DNA from: RGIG8709 sp045537065 | GTDB taxonomy: Bacteria; Bacillota; Clostridia; Monoglobales; Monoglobaceae | Length of the DNA stretch: 60,613 bases | Direction: 5' to 3' | Assembly (NCBI GenBank): GCA_045537065.1 | Contig: JAZSOT010000027.1 | Coordinates: 1 to 60,613, forward strand | In this document: positions 32,445-40,546 of the stretch, piece after piece | Position numbering within the stretch: the first letter of the stretch is position 1 | Layout: each line of letters opens with the position of its first letter | Notes under the pieces: model-generated | The model's database searches: none | The model's input: the letters and a program-made list of their open reading frames with translations, nothing else | Told to the model about the DNA's origin: nothing | Made by a program: the position numbers and the translations under genes

Positions 32445-33140
32445 TTACAAGTTGCCCTGAAAGGCAATGACCTTTCCTATAATTTTCACGTTTGACGATT
32501 TAAGACTCCTGAAGCTTTCGGGAGAAAAGTCTGCAGATGCGGGGCATAGAATGTGATTTTTCCCGTCGTGAAAATATTTTCTGATTATAATTCTGTCATC
32601 CTGAATAAATGCTCCAACGTCACCGTTTTCAAGACTTTCGGAGCTTTTTATAAAAATAACATCCCCTTTGTTTATTCTTGCCCCTGTCATTGAATTATCG
32701 TCCATATAATAACAATAGGAAGCCTTTTGAACATCGCCCTCCACGGTTGCCACCTGCATAATGTTGTCGGTGAGAACGGGACGCATACCCTTTGTGGAAA
32801 CAATAAGGGGGATAAAGGCTTTTTGGGCAGAGACAAGGCTTGAGGGAATGTCCTCGCTGTAGCCTAAAAGATAGCCCTTGGGGAGCATAAGCGCCTTTTC
32901 GATTTTAAGTGCGGCATCAAGGGGGATTTTTCCCGTTTCTCCGCTTTCATATCTTTGCAGGTTGCTCCTGCTGATGCCCGTCATAAGAACTATCTGGTCA
33001 AAGGTAAGATTTTTTTCTTCTCTCTTTTCCCTGAACCTTTTTCTGAAAATTGCATAAACGTCTTCTTCGGTTTCAGGAGATGGGGTCTCCTCTATAAAAA
33101 TTTTTTCTTTTTTTATATCCTCATTAAAGTCTTTTAACAT
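32445..33140 (-). CDS. XRE/S24 (LexA/cI-type) phage repressor
   Basis: This 231-residue protein has an XRE helix-turn-helix (LTFDQIVLMTGISRSNLQRYESGETGKIPLDAALKIEKAL, about residues 45-84). Its S24 peptidase-like domain carries Ser150 (DDNSMTGARI) and Lys188 (IIIRKYF). No Ala-Gly cleavage site is visible between the domains, so self-cleavage is uncertain. The ATG at 33140 has AAGGAG upstream. It lies divergent from the capsid locus. TCYCA-n4-TGRGA palindromes in the shared promoter region are its likely operators. Confidence 0.88.
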   Translation of the reverse strand: MLKDFNEDIKKEKIFIEETPSPETEEDVYAIFRKRFREKREEKNLTFDQIVLMTGISRSNLQRYESGETGKIPLDAALKIEKALMLPKGYLLGYSEDIPSSLVSAQKAFIPLIVSTKGMRPVLTDNIMQVATVEGDVQKASYCYYMDDNSMTGARINKGDVIFIKSSESLENGDVGAFIQDDRIIIRKYFHDGKNHILCPASADFSPESFRSLKSSNVKIIGKVIAFQGNL

Positions 33141-33183
33141 ATTAAATCTCCTTTTTCTTAGAACCACAGTGGTTTCTATACTA

Positions 33184-33212
33184 ATTATACACCCATTTTC
33201 CCAAAAATGCAA
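33184..33212 (-). promoter_or_regulatory. Promoter of the repressor gene, overlapped by an operator
   Basis: Minus strand TTGCAT (33212-33207), 17 bp, TATAAT (33189-33184). Operator-like TCCCA-n4-TGCAA (33199-33212) covers the -35, suggesting autoregulation. Confidence 0.65.
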
Positions 33213-33229
33213 TATAAAAATTAAAAATT

Positions 33230-33292
33230 TCTCAAAAATGGGTTGACAAATTTAATTAAAAGTGCTATAGTAAAAATATCCCAAAAATGAGA
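33230..33292 (+). promoter_or_regulatory. Early promoter of the phage locus with two flanking operators
   Basis: TTGACA (33243-33248), 17 bp, TATAGT (33266-33271). Operator TCTCA-AAAA-TGGGT (33230-33243) abuts the -35, and TCCCA-AAAA-TGAGA (33279-33292) covers the start site. Repressor bound at both would block the phage operon. Confidence 0.75.
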
Positions 33293-33343
33293 CAAGAAAA
33301 AAGTCACTGAAAAAGATAAAATTTATTCGGGGGAGAAAGATTG

Positions 33344-33541
33344 ATGAAATACTTAAAAGTTATGGCAAAAATAAAAAGTAAAAACCTCAAACCCGTTGAT
33401 ATAGCAAGGGTTTTGGGAGTTAGCGAAAAAGAGCTTAAAGAAAAGCTCAAGGGTAAAAAACCTCTTTATATTAACGAGGCAGAAAAGATTTTTAAGTGTC
33501 TCGGTATAGAAAAAGGAAAAGAAAAAATCAATTTTTTTTAG
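33344..33541 (+). CDS. Small helix-turn-helix protein (phage, Cro-like position)
   Basis: This 65-residue basic protein has the helix-turn-helix pattern KPVDIARVLGVSEKELKEKLKGKKPLYINEAEKIFKCLGI over most of its length. It is the first gene from the repressor-controlled promoter, the place of Cro-type regulators. GGGGGAG lies upstream. The binding target is not known; the operators at 33199-33292 or at 33550-33563, just downstream of it, are candidates. Confidence 0.7.
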   Translation: MKYLKVMAKIKSKNLKPVDIARVLGVSEKELKEKLKGKKPLYINEAEKIFKCLGIEKGKEKINFF

Positions 33542-33549
33542 ACTAAAAA

Positions 33550-33563
33550 TCCCAAAAACGGGA
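33550..33563. promoter_or_regulatory. Fourth operator-like palindrome
   Basis: TCCCAAAAACGGGA, a dyad of the same TCYCA-n4-TGRGA type as those around the early promoter. It lies between the first two phage genes. Confidence 0.55.
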
Positions 33564-33608
33564 AATTTACAGAGGAAAGGATGGTGAAAGGAGGAGAAAA
33601 AAGATAAT

Positions 33609-33824
33609 ATGAAAGAAAAGAGCGATGAAATTTATTTAAGGGAAAAGGAAAAGTGGCTTAAAAAGCTTTACGGAGAATATGAGGAAGAGAGAATTGGTGA
33701 ATGCACTATGCCGGGATGCAGAAATGTTATATACAAAGATATGGAATACTTTGAAGATGATGCAGGAAATATTTTCTGCTCAACAGATTGTGTCTGTGAG
33801 TGGTACGGGATAGTGAAAAAGTGA
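33609..33824 (+). CDS. Small four-cysteine protein of the phage locus
   Basis: This 71-residue protein has a charged helical N-terminus (IYLREKEKWLKKLYGEYEEE) and then a treble-clef-like cysteine pattern CTMPGC...FCSTDCVCEWYG, suggesting a zinc site. GAAAGGAGG-type sites occur upstream. The family is not recognised. It may be a regulator or replication accessory by position. Confidence 0.6.
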   Translation: MKEKSDEIYLREKEKWLKKLYGEYEEERIGECTMPGCRNVIYKDMEYFEDDAGNIFCSTDCVCEWYGIVKK

Positions 33825-33833
33825 AGAGTGAAG

Positions 33834-33874
33834 GTGTAGGGTACGATGTGAGCATCGTTCCGAGTGAAGAGGTG
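33834..33874. repeat. TGTAGGG hairpin repeat, copy 1
   Basis: GTGTAGGGTACGATG-tgag-CATCGTTCCGAGTGAA is preceded by GTGAAGAGTGAA-type short repeats. The same core (CATCGTTCCGAGTGAA) follows the SpoIID promoter at 51214-51250. Confidence 0.65.
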
Positions 33875-33879
33875 ATGAA

Positions 33880-34677
33880 ATGAAAGGACTTGAATATTTT
33901 CCCCTCAACTGCCATATGAACGATTCGGTCAGGCTGTTTGAGGCGGAGATGGGACTTGAGGGCTTTGCGGTTTTAATTAAAATCTGGCAAAGCATTTACT
34001 CGGGAGAGGGATATTTTAAGCTTTTTGACAAGGATGTTTGTCTTTTGTTTGCAACCGAAATCGGAGTTAGGGCTGACTTTGTTGCGGATATTATAAACAA
34101 GGCACTTGAAAGGGATATTTTCAGCAGAGAGCTTTTTGAAAATTACAAAATACTTACCTCCGCGGGGGTGCAAAGGCGGTTTTTCAAATGCGGAGAAAGG
34201 CGAAAAGAAATTCCTGTTTTAAAAGAATATCTGCTTATTTCTCCTGATGACTTTTCAAACCTTTCTGTATGCAAATTGAATGAAAATGTTAACATTTCAA
34301 AACAAAGTAAAGTAAAGAAAAGTAAAGTAAAGAAAAGTAAAGTAAAGGAGAGTAAAGAGACCGCCCCCGCCACAGATAGCGAAGAGCTTATTCTTGGTGA
34401 ATATAAAAATGTGCATCTCACAAGGGAGAGATATAGCAGGCTAATGTCTAATCTTGGAGAGAGACGGCTTTTAGATTACATAAAAAAGGTTGATGAATAT
34501 GTTCAGCTTTCGGGAAAGGAATATAAGGATTTTTACCTTGTTATAAAAAGGTGGGCAAGGGAAGACGGCGAGAAGACGTCACCTAAAAAAAGCAGGTTTG
34601 TGAACTATCAGGATACAAACACTCACGATTACACGGATTTTCAGAAAAAGATATTGGAGGAGATGCTTGATGAATAA
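33880..34677 (+). CDS. DUF4373 (Lin1244/Lin1753-type) phage replication-like protein
   Basis: This 265-residue protein has a DUF4373 N-terminus (YFPLNCHMNDSVRLFEAEMGLEGFAVLIKIWQSIYSGEGYF, residues 5-45). This winged-helix domain is found in phage and plasmid replication proteins. A repetitive linker (KSKVKKSKVKKSKVKESK, 15-nt DNA period) and a C-terminal helical domain (RLMSNLGERRLLDYIKKVDEYVQLSGKEYKDFYLVIKRWARED) follow, as in DnaD-like proteins. It may recruit host replication proteins. It overlaps the next gene by 8 nt. Confidence 0.75.
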   Translation: MKGLEYFPLNCHMNDSVRLFEAEMGLEGFAVLIKIWQSIYSGEGYFKLFDKDVCLLFATEIGVRADFVADIINKALERDIFSRELFENYKILTSAGVQRRFFKCGERRKEIPVLKEYLLISPDDFSNLSVCKLNENVNISKQSKVKKSKVKKSKVKESKETAPATDSEELILGEYKNVHLTRERYSRLMSNLGERRLLDYIKKVDEYVQLSGKEYKDFYLVIKRWAREDGEKTSPKKSRFVNYQDTNTHDYTDFQKKILEEMLDE

Positions 34678-34924
34678 AATAAAAAAATTTTTTATAAGGC
34701 GAAGGACATTAAAGGAGGAGCTTTCACGGCTTATAAGAAGATGCGACTACTTAGAGCTTAAATTAAAAAGACAGGAGGAAAAAGAGGAAGGCATATCCGA
34801 GCTTTTAAAGATATACGAGGCGGTTATTTTATATCTTGGAGAAAAGCTTAAAGAGACGGATAACCTTTCGGCAGAAGACTACCATAAAAGGATGGGAGAA
34901 ATATTAAAGCTGATAAGAATATGA
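34670..34924 (+). CDS. Small coiled-coil phage protein
   Basis: This 84-residue, highly charged helical protein (KEELSRLIRRCDYLELKLKRQEEKEEG) has no recognisable motif. It overlaps its neighbours at both ends (8 nt with the DUF4373 gene, 4 nt with the terminase small-subunit gene), which marks it as a real member of the operon. GGAGGAG inside the preceding gene serves its ATG. Confidence 0.6.
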   Translation: MNKIKKFFIRRRTLKEELSRLIRRCDYLELKLKRQEEKEEGISELLKIYEAVILYLGEKLKETDNLSAEDYHKRMGEILKLIRI

Positions 34925-35283
34925 AAAAGATAAGAAGAAAACGAAAAACCAAGGAAGAAATGAGGCTCGAGGCGGCAGACAGACTTGTTGAGGATGCACT
35001 TTTAAAGCTTGCTCTCGGCTATACAGTTAAGATTAAAAAATACCATAAGCTGAAAAAATCGGGCTATGATGAGAGAGAAAAAAAGGTGGAGGAAGAAACT
35101 CTTCAGGAGGTGTGGGAGGAGCAAAGCGTTCCCCCAAGCCTTACCGCACAGACTTTCTGGCTGAAAAACAGATGCCCCGAGCTTTGGAATGAAAAGCTTG
35201 AAAAGGGTGACGGGGAAAAACAGACGGGAGGAATTATTGAAATTCCCATAGCAAAAGTAAAGGGGCGGGATAAGAATGGATAA
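34921..35283 (+). CDS. Putative terminase small subunit
   Basis: This 120-residue basic protein (KKIRRKRKTKEEMRLEAADRLVEDALLKLALGYTVKIKKYHKL) has the C-terminal PSLTAQTFWLKNRCPELWNEK motif seen in small terminase subunits of Firmicute phages. It would recognise the packaging site. It overlaps the large subunit gene by 8 nt. The assignment is from the motif and position. Confidence 0.75.
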   Translation: MKKIRRKRKTKEEMRLEAADRLVEDALLKLALGYTVKIKKYHKLKKSGYDEREKKVEEETLQEVWEEQSVPPSLTAQTFWLKNRCPELWNEKLEKGDGEKQTGGIIEIPIAKVKGRDKNG

Positions 35284-36718
35284 TATTTTGTGGACACCCC
35301 AGCCAAGGCAGGCGGAGTTTATGGCAAGGGAGGAATATGAGGCACTTTATGGCGGTGCTGCAGGGGGAGGAAAATCGGATGCACTTATTATTGAGGCACT
35401 CCGTCAGGTCCATATCCCGCATTACAAGGCTTTAATCCTCCGAAAAACCTACCCCCAGCTTTCGGAGCTTGTGGAAAAATCCAAGAAATATTATAAGGGG
35501 GCGGTGGCAGGTGCAATTTATAACGAGACAAAGCACGTGTGGACATTTCCCTCGGGGGCAAAGATTTTCTTTGGCTCTATGCAGTATTCGGGGGACAAAA
35601 CCCAGTATCAGGGAAAGGCTTATGATTTTATTGCCTTTGACGAGCTGACCCATTTTTCATGGGATGAATACAGCTATCTCTTTTCACGAAACCGTCCCTC
35701 GGGAAAGGGCACAAGAGTTTATATAAGAGCAAGTGCAAACCCAGGTGGTGTGGGGCATTCATGGGTTAAGGAAAGGTTTATATCTGCGGCACCGCCAATG
35801 ACTCCCATAAAAGAGGAATACAAGGTGAAAACCCCAGAGGGAGGGGAAATCGCAATTGAGAGGAGCAGAATTTTTGTTCCCTCAACGGTTTTTGACAACA
35901 AGGCACTCCTTGATGCGGAGCCTGATTATCTTGCAAACCTTGCAATGCTTCCCGAGGCAGAGAAAAAGGCACTTTTATACGGGGACTGGGACAGCTTTTC
36001 AGGGCAGGTGTTCTCCGAGTGGAGAAATGATTCCTCCCATTATGATGACAGAATTTCAACCCATGTTATAACACCCTTTAAAATTCCCGACAGCTGGAAA
36101 ATTTACAGAGGCTTTGACTGGGGCTATTCAAGGCCATTTTCGGTGGGGTGGTATGCAGTGGATTCGGACAGAAGAATTTATCGCATAAGAGAGCTTTACG
36201 GATGCACGGGAACGCCAAATCAGGGGGTAAGGTGGGAGCCAGAGCGTGTTGCAGAGGAAATAAGACGGATTGAAGAAACCGACGAAAACCTGAAAGGAAA
36301 GCACATAACGGGAATTGCGGACCCAGCAATTTTCTCGGACGACAGAGGAGCTGAAACCTCAATTGCCGCCCTTATGGAGAAGAAAAAGGTTTATTTTGAA
36401 AAGGGAAAGCACCAAAGACTTGCAGGAAAGATGCAGGTTCACAACCGCCTCAGCTTTGACGAAAGAGGAATACCAATGCTTTATGTTTTTTCAAGCTGTA
36501 AGCATTTTTTGAGGACAATTCCTGCTCTTTGCTACAGCGAGGTTAATATTGAGGACATAAATTCGGATATGGAAGACCATATTTATGACGAGCTTCGGTA
36601 TGTTTTGATGGAATATCCCATTTCCGCATTCAGGGAAAAGGAAAAGGTGAAAAAAACCTTTGACCCTCTTGATTTGGGGAAAGGGTATGTGCCTTATGAG
36701 AGAAATGTAAAACTTTAA
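35276..36718 (+). CDS. terL: Terminase large subunit
   Basis: This 480-residue packaging motor-nuclease has Walker A YGGAAGGGKSDAL (residues 25-37), Walker B FIAFDELTHF, and coupling motif IRASANPGG. The nuclease acids are in GFDWGYSRP, IADPAIFSD and DHIYDELRY. All catalytic positions are present, so the enzyme looks functional. It drives DNA into procapsids. Confidence 0.95.
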   Translation: MDNILWTPQPRQAEFMAREEYEALYGGAAGGGKSDALIIEALRQVHIPHYKALILRKTYPQLSELVEKSKKYYKGAVAGAIYNETKHVWTFPSGAKIFFGSMQYSGDKTQYQGKAYDFIAFDELTHFSWDEYSYLFSRNRPSGKGTRVYIRASANPGGVGHSWVKERFISAAPPMTPIKEEYKVKTPEGGEIAIERSRIFVPSTVFDNKALLDAEPDYLANLAMLPEAEKKALLYGDWDSFSGQVFSEWRNDSSHYDDRISTHVITPFKIPDSWKIYRGFDWGYSRPFSVGWYAVDSDRRIYRIRELYGCTGTPNQGVRWEPERVAEEIRRIEETDENLKGKHITGIADPAIFSDDRGAETSIAALMEKKKVYFEKGKHQRLAGKMQVHNRLSFDERGIPMLYVFSSCKHFLRTIPALCYSEVNIEDINSDMEDHIYDELRYVLMEYPISAFREKEKVKKTFDPLDLGKGYVPYERNVKL

Positions 36719-36748
36719 TTTAAAATAAAAATCAGGGAGAAATGAAAA

Positions 36749-38362
36749 ATGAAAAAAAACGAAAGACTGCCAATCGGCAGAGCAGAAATTGAAAAAGCCA
36801 CGGATATTCTGAAAGAATACAAGTCGGCAAAGCTTCCCTTGGAGGCAAAAATTATTGAAGAAGAAAAATGGTGGAAAATGAGGCACTGGGAGGTTTTCAA
36901 AAACCCCGAAGGTCCTGAAAGATGCGAGCCTGTGTCTGCATGGATGTTCAATTCCATTGCAAACAAGCACGCAGATGCAATGGACAACTATCCTGAGCCG
37001 AATGTTCTTCCAAGAGAAAAAAGGGACGAAAAAGAGGCAGATATGCTTTCCAAGATTATCCCTGTTGTTATTGAAAACAATGGATTTGAGGAAATTTATT
37101 CGGACAACTGGTGGTATAAATTGAAGCACGGCACATCAGCCTTTGGCGTTTTCTGGAACGAGGAAAAGGCAGGGGGCAAGGGAGATATTGAGCTTTCAAG
37201 AATTGACCTTTTAAACCTTTTCTGGGAGCCTGGGGTTTCAGACATTCAAAAAAGCGAAAACCTTTTTATTGTCTCACTTGAGAACACCGAAAATCTTATG
37301 AAGCTGTATCCTGACAAGAAGATTATCTCGGACGGAATAAGCCTTGACATCAAGGAATATGCCTACGATACGCAAAGAGATACCAAAAACAAAAGTGCGG
37401 TTATCGACTGGTACTACAAGAAAAAGAACAAGGATGGAAAAACCGTTCTTCATTTTTGTAAGTTCATAGGAGAAGAAGTGCTTTTTGCCACAGAAAACGA
37501 GGAAGAATACAGAGAAAAAGGGCTTTACGACCACGGAAAATATCCCGTTGTGTTCGACAAAATGTATCCCTTAGAGGGAACACCCTGCGGGTTCGGGCTT
37601 ATATCCGTTATGAAAAGTCCCCAGATGTATATTGACAGATTAAATCAGGCTATTCTTGAAAATTCGGTTATGTCTGCAAGAGTCCGTTATTTTGCCAAGA
37701 ACGGAAGCGGAATAAACGAGGATGAATTTCTTGACTGGTCAAAGCCGATTGTTCACGTTGAGGGTGCAATTGACGAGGAGCGTCTCCGCAGAATTGATGT
37801 TTCGCCTGTTTCAGGAAATGTGCTTTCAGTTCTGTCGATGAAAATTGACGAGCTTAAAGAAACAAGCGGAAACAGAGACTTCTCCCAAGGCTCAACAACT
37901 TCGGGCGTAACTGCGGCGGCAGCAATTGCCGCACTTCAGGAGGCGGGAAATAAAACAAGCAGAGATGTTATTGAAACCTCATACCGTGCTTACACAAAAA
38001 TCGGATATCTTATTATCGACCTTATAAAACAGTTTTACGACGAAACAAGGGTTTTCCGTATAACAGGCGAGGGCGGAGGCTATGACTTTATAAGCTATGA
38101 AAAAGGGGAAAAAGAGGGCGAGACAGTTTTTGATATCTCCATTAAGCCACAGAAGAAAAGCACCTATTCAAAGCTTTCTCAGAACGAGCTTGCAAAGGAA
38201 ATGTATAAGCTTGGCTTTTTCAACCCTCAGTATGCAAATCAGGCACTTGCGGCAATTGAGATAATGGATTTCGACGGCAAGGCTCAGGTGAAAGAGGAAA
38301 TAAGAAAACTCGAAAGAGATTTTAAAGAAGCAAGAAACAAAGAGGAAGAAAAAAATGATTAA
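36749..38362 (+). CDS. Phage portal protein (P22-like)
   Basis: This 537-residue protein has the composition and order expected of a podovirus-type portal: VSAWMFNSIANKHADAMDNYPEPNVLPREKRDE N-terminal region, YPLEGTPCGFGLISVMKSPQMYIDRLNQAILENS, and TTSGVTAAAAIAALQEAGNKTSRD near 390. A charged helical C-terminus follows. It forms the dodecameric vertex ring for DNA passage. It overlaps the Prp gene by 8 nt. Confidence 0.88.
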   Translation: MKKNERLPIGRAEIEKATDILKEYKSAKLPLEAKIIEEEKWWKMRHWEVFKNPEGPERCEPVSAWMFNSIANKHADAMDNYPEPNVLPREKRDEKEADMLSKIIPVVIENNGFEEIYSDNWWYKLKHGTSAFGVFWNEEKAGGKGDIELSRIDLLNLFWEPGVSDIQKSENLFIVSLENTENLMKLYPDKKIISDGISLDIKEYAYDTQRDTKNKSAVIDWYYKKKNKDGKTVLHFCKFIGEEVLFATENEEEYREKGLYDHGKYPVVFDKMYPLEGTPCGFGLISVMKSPQMYIDRLNQAILENSVMSARVRYFAKNGSGINEDEFLDWSKPIVHVEGAIDEERLRRIDVSPVSGNVLSVLSMKIDELKETSGNRDFSQGSTTSGVTAAAAIAALQEAGNKTSRDVIETSYRAYTKIGYLIIDLIKQFYDETRVFRITGEGGGYDFISYEKGEKEGETVFDISIKPQKKSTYSKLSQNELAKEMYKLGFFNPQYANQALAAIEIMDFDGKAQVKEEIRKLERDFKEARNKEEEKND

Positions 38363-38660
38363 GGCAGTGTTTTCCCGAAAAGGAAATTGCTTTTCGGTGG
38401 AAATAAAAGGTCATTCAGGCTCCGCCCCTGAGGGGCAGGATATAGTGTGTGCCGCAGCCTCGGCAGGATTTTTATATCTTGTTGCTATGCTTGAAGACTG
38501 TGGGGGAAATATTATCTCCAAAAGGGAAGAAAAAGGGCTTGGGGCAGTTTGCTTTACGGGCGGGGCGAGAGAAGAGGGGGCATATATGATGCTTTATGCA
38601 GGGCTTTCACGCCTTGCAAGAGCTTATCCCCGATTTGTGAGAGTGAAGAACATATCCTGA
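38355..38660 (+). CDS. prp: Phage-encoded Prp-family cysteine protease
   Basis: This 101-residue protein matches Prp (YsxB), the protease that removes the N-terminal extension of ribosomal protein L27 in Firmicutes. The catalytic pair is visible: His20 in EIKGHSGSAPEGQD and Cys32 in DIVCAAASAG. It sits between portal and scaffold genes, where phages carry the head-maturation protease. The capsid protein 600 bp downstream begins with a Prp-type cleavage motif, so capsid processing is the inferred job. Confidence 0.9.
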   Translation: MIKAVFSRKGNCFSVEIKGHSGSAPEGQDIVCAAASAGFLYLVAMLEDCGGNIISKREEKGLGAVCFTGGAREEGAYMMLYAGLSRLARAYPRFVRVKNIS

Positions 38661-38684
38661 CGGATGCGGTATGTTGCCTAAGAA

Positions 38685-38729
38685 GCTCGATATGTGCTTC
38701 GCACTCGATATGTTGCCTTTGGCAACACG
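38685..38729. repeat. CGATATG hairpin-array repeat, copy 3 (inside the phage operon)
   Basis: GCTCGATATGTGC-ttc-GCACTCGATATGTTGCC-ttt-GGCAAC. It is the same linker and stem-loop design as the chromosomal arrays, inserted between prp and the scaffold gene without disturbing either frame. Confidence 0.8.
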
Positions 38730-38745
38730 AAAGGAGGTGAGAAAT

Positions 38746-39186
38746 ATGAAGGAAACAAGGGTTAAAGAAAGGCTTTCTGAAATTGTTGCAATCTTAGAAA
38801 ATCTTCTTGAAAGAGAGGAAAAGAGAAATGCCGACTATGAAGATGCGCTTAAAGGCTATAAGGTGAGAGAATTTGAAAACGCTCTTTTAAAGGAAGAGGC
38901 AGAGCTTCAAAAAGCTTATCCAAATTTCAGCCTTGAAAAGGAGCTTTCAAATGATGTTTTCAAAAAGCTTGTTATGGCAGGTCTTGATATGAAAACTGCA
39001 TTTGAGGCGGTGCATCTTGATGATGTTCTTAAAAAGAAAGAGGCTCCAAAGAAAAAGAGACCCGTTGAAAACGGAAGTGTCGGCACAGACAGTGCTATCT
39101 TTAAATCAGGAGTTTATGCTCTTTCCAAAAAGGACAGACAGGAACTTGCAAAAAGAGCTCAAAGGGGCGAAATAATCCGTTTTTAG
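38746..39186 (+). CDS. Putative capsid scaffold protein
   Basis: This 146-residue, highly charged helical protein (residues 1-60 predicted coiled coil) has a basic Lys-rich section (KKKEAPKKKRP, about 98-108). The C-terminus KKDRQELAKRAQRGEIIRF suits capsid contact. Position between protease and capsid is that of a scaffold. AAAGGAGGTG lies 7 nt before the ATG. It lacks the LQ(F/L)FA-type motif found on the capsid protein. Confidence 0.7.
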   Translation: MKETRVKERLSEIVAILENLLEREEKRNADYEDALKGYKVREFENALLKEEAELQKAYPNFSLEKELSNDVFKKLVMAGLDMKTAFEAVHLDDVLKKKEAPKKKRPVENGSVGTDSAIFKSGVYALSKKDRQELAKRAQRGEIIRF

Positions 39187-39256
39187 TTATTAAAGGCGGT
39201 TTGCAAGAAAAATCACAAGGGAAATGAAAAAATTATTTTAGAGAGGAAATGAAAAA

Positions 39257-40486
39257 ATGAAAAAAGAAAGAACTTTTAATCTTCAGCTTTTTGCGGAGCT
39301 GAATCCAAACGCAACTACAGACACAGGTCTTACAGAGGAAATGAAGACCTATTATTCAGATTACTTAATCGACAATGCAACTCCAAAGCTTGTTCACGAA
39401 CAGTTTGCACAAAAGCATCCTATTCCGAAAAACGGCGGAAAGCAGATAGAATTCAGAAAATATTCACCGCTTCCAAAGCTTACACAGCCTATCACAGAGG
39501 GTGTAACTCCTGACGGACAGAGCCTTTCTGTTTCAACTGTAACAGCTCAGGTTAAGCAGTACGGCGGTTACATAACCTTAACCGATATGTTAAAGCTGAC
39601 AGCAATTGATAACAATATGGTTCAGGCAACAAAGCTTTTAGGTGCTCAGGCAGGTGCAACTCTTGACACTATCACAAGAGAAATTTTGAACGGCGGAACA
39701 TCTGTTCAGTATGGCGATTCCGATGTTATAAATTCAAGAAGTCTCTTAAAGGGCGGTTTAGAAAGCGGAAACAATTATTTAACAGTTGATGCTATCAGAA
39801 AAGCCGTTAGATATCTTAAAAATCAGAATGCAGAAAAAATCGGCGACAGCTTTGTTGCTATTATTCACCCTGATGTTGCTTATGACTTAATGAGCGACCC
39901 TGCATGGCAGAATGTTAAAACATATTCAGACCCAAAAGATATGTATGAGGGCGAAATCGGTAAAATCGCAGGTGTTCGATTTGTTGAAACAACAGAAGCT
40001 AAGGTTTTCAAAGCTCCGTGGCTTTCAAAGGACAAGAGAACACTCACAGTTAAAATGTATATGTGTGAAAGCGGTATTAATATATCGGAAAATCTTTCAG
40101 AAGAAGAGCTTAATGCTCTTACAGGCAGAATGCTTAATATAAATGGTGAAACATACGAAGTAACAGAAGTTCAGGATATGGGAGTTGATAAATATCTGTG
40201 TCTTGACAGAGATATTGAGGTTGATGAGGGAACTCTTGTTTATCCTGCAGAAGCAGGCTATGGCGGAAGAGATGTTTATTCAACACTTATTCTTGCAGAA
40301 AATGCATACGGTGTAACCGAAATCGAGGGCGGAGGTCTTCAGTATATTGTTAAACAGCTTGGCTCAGGCGGAACAGAAGATGCATTAAATCAGAGAGCAA
40401 CTGTTGGCTGGAAAGCTACAAGAGCGGCAGAGAGACTTGTTGAAGCCTTCATCAGAAGAATTGAGACTTGCTCATCTGTTAATTAA
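39257..40486 (+). CDS. Major capsid protein (N4-gp56 family), with Prp-type N-terminal motif
   Basis: This 409-residue protein has the N4-gp56-type HK97-fold capsid signatures: IEFRKYSPLPKLTQPITEGVTPDGQSLSVSTVTAQVKQYGGYITLTDML (residues 55-105). It begins MKKERTFNLQLFAELNPN. FNLQLFA is close to the LNLQFFA site cut by Prp on L27 and on some staphylococcal phage capsid proteins, predicting removal of the first 13 residues. A strong GAGAGGAAATG site precedes it. Confidence 0.9.
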   Translation: MKKERTFNLQLFAELNPNATTDTGLTEEMKTYYSDYLIDNATPKLVHEQFAQKHPIPKNGGKQIEFRKYSPLPKLTQPITEGVTPDGQSLSVSTVTAQVKQYGGYITLTDMLKLTAIDNNMVQATKLLGAQAGATLDTITREILNGGTSVQYGDSDVINSRSLLKGGLESGNNYLTVDAIRKAVRYLKNQNAEKIGDSFVAIIHPDVAYDLMSDPAWQNVKTYSDPKDMYEGEIGKIAGVRFVETTEAKVFKAPWLSKDKRTLTVKMYMCESGINISENLSEEELNALTGRMLNINGETYEVTEVQDMGVDKYLCLDRDIEVDEGTLVYPAEAGYGGRDVYSTLILAENAYGVTEIEGGGLQYIVKQLGSGGTEDALNQRATVGWKATRAAERLVEAFIRRIETCSSVN

Positions 40487-40546
40487 ACCTATAAAACAGA
40501 ACAGAAAGCGAAGGCTTTCGACTAAAGAAAAAAGGAGATAAAAATT

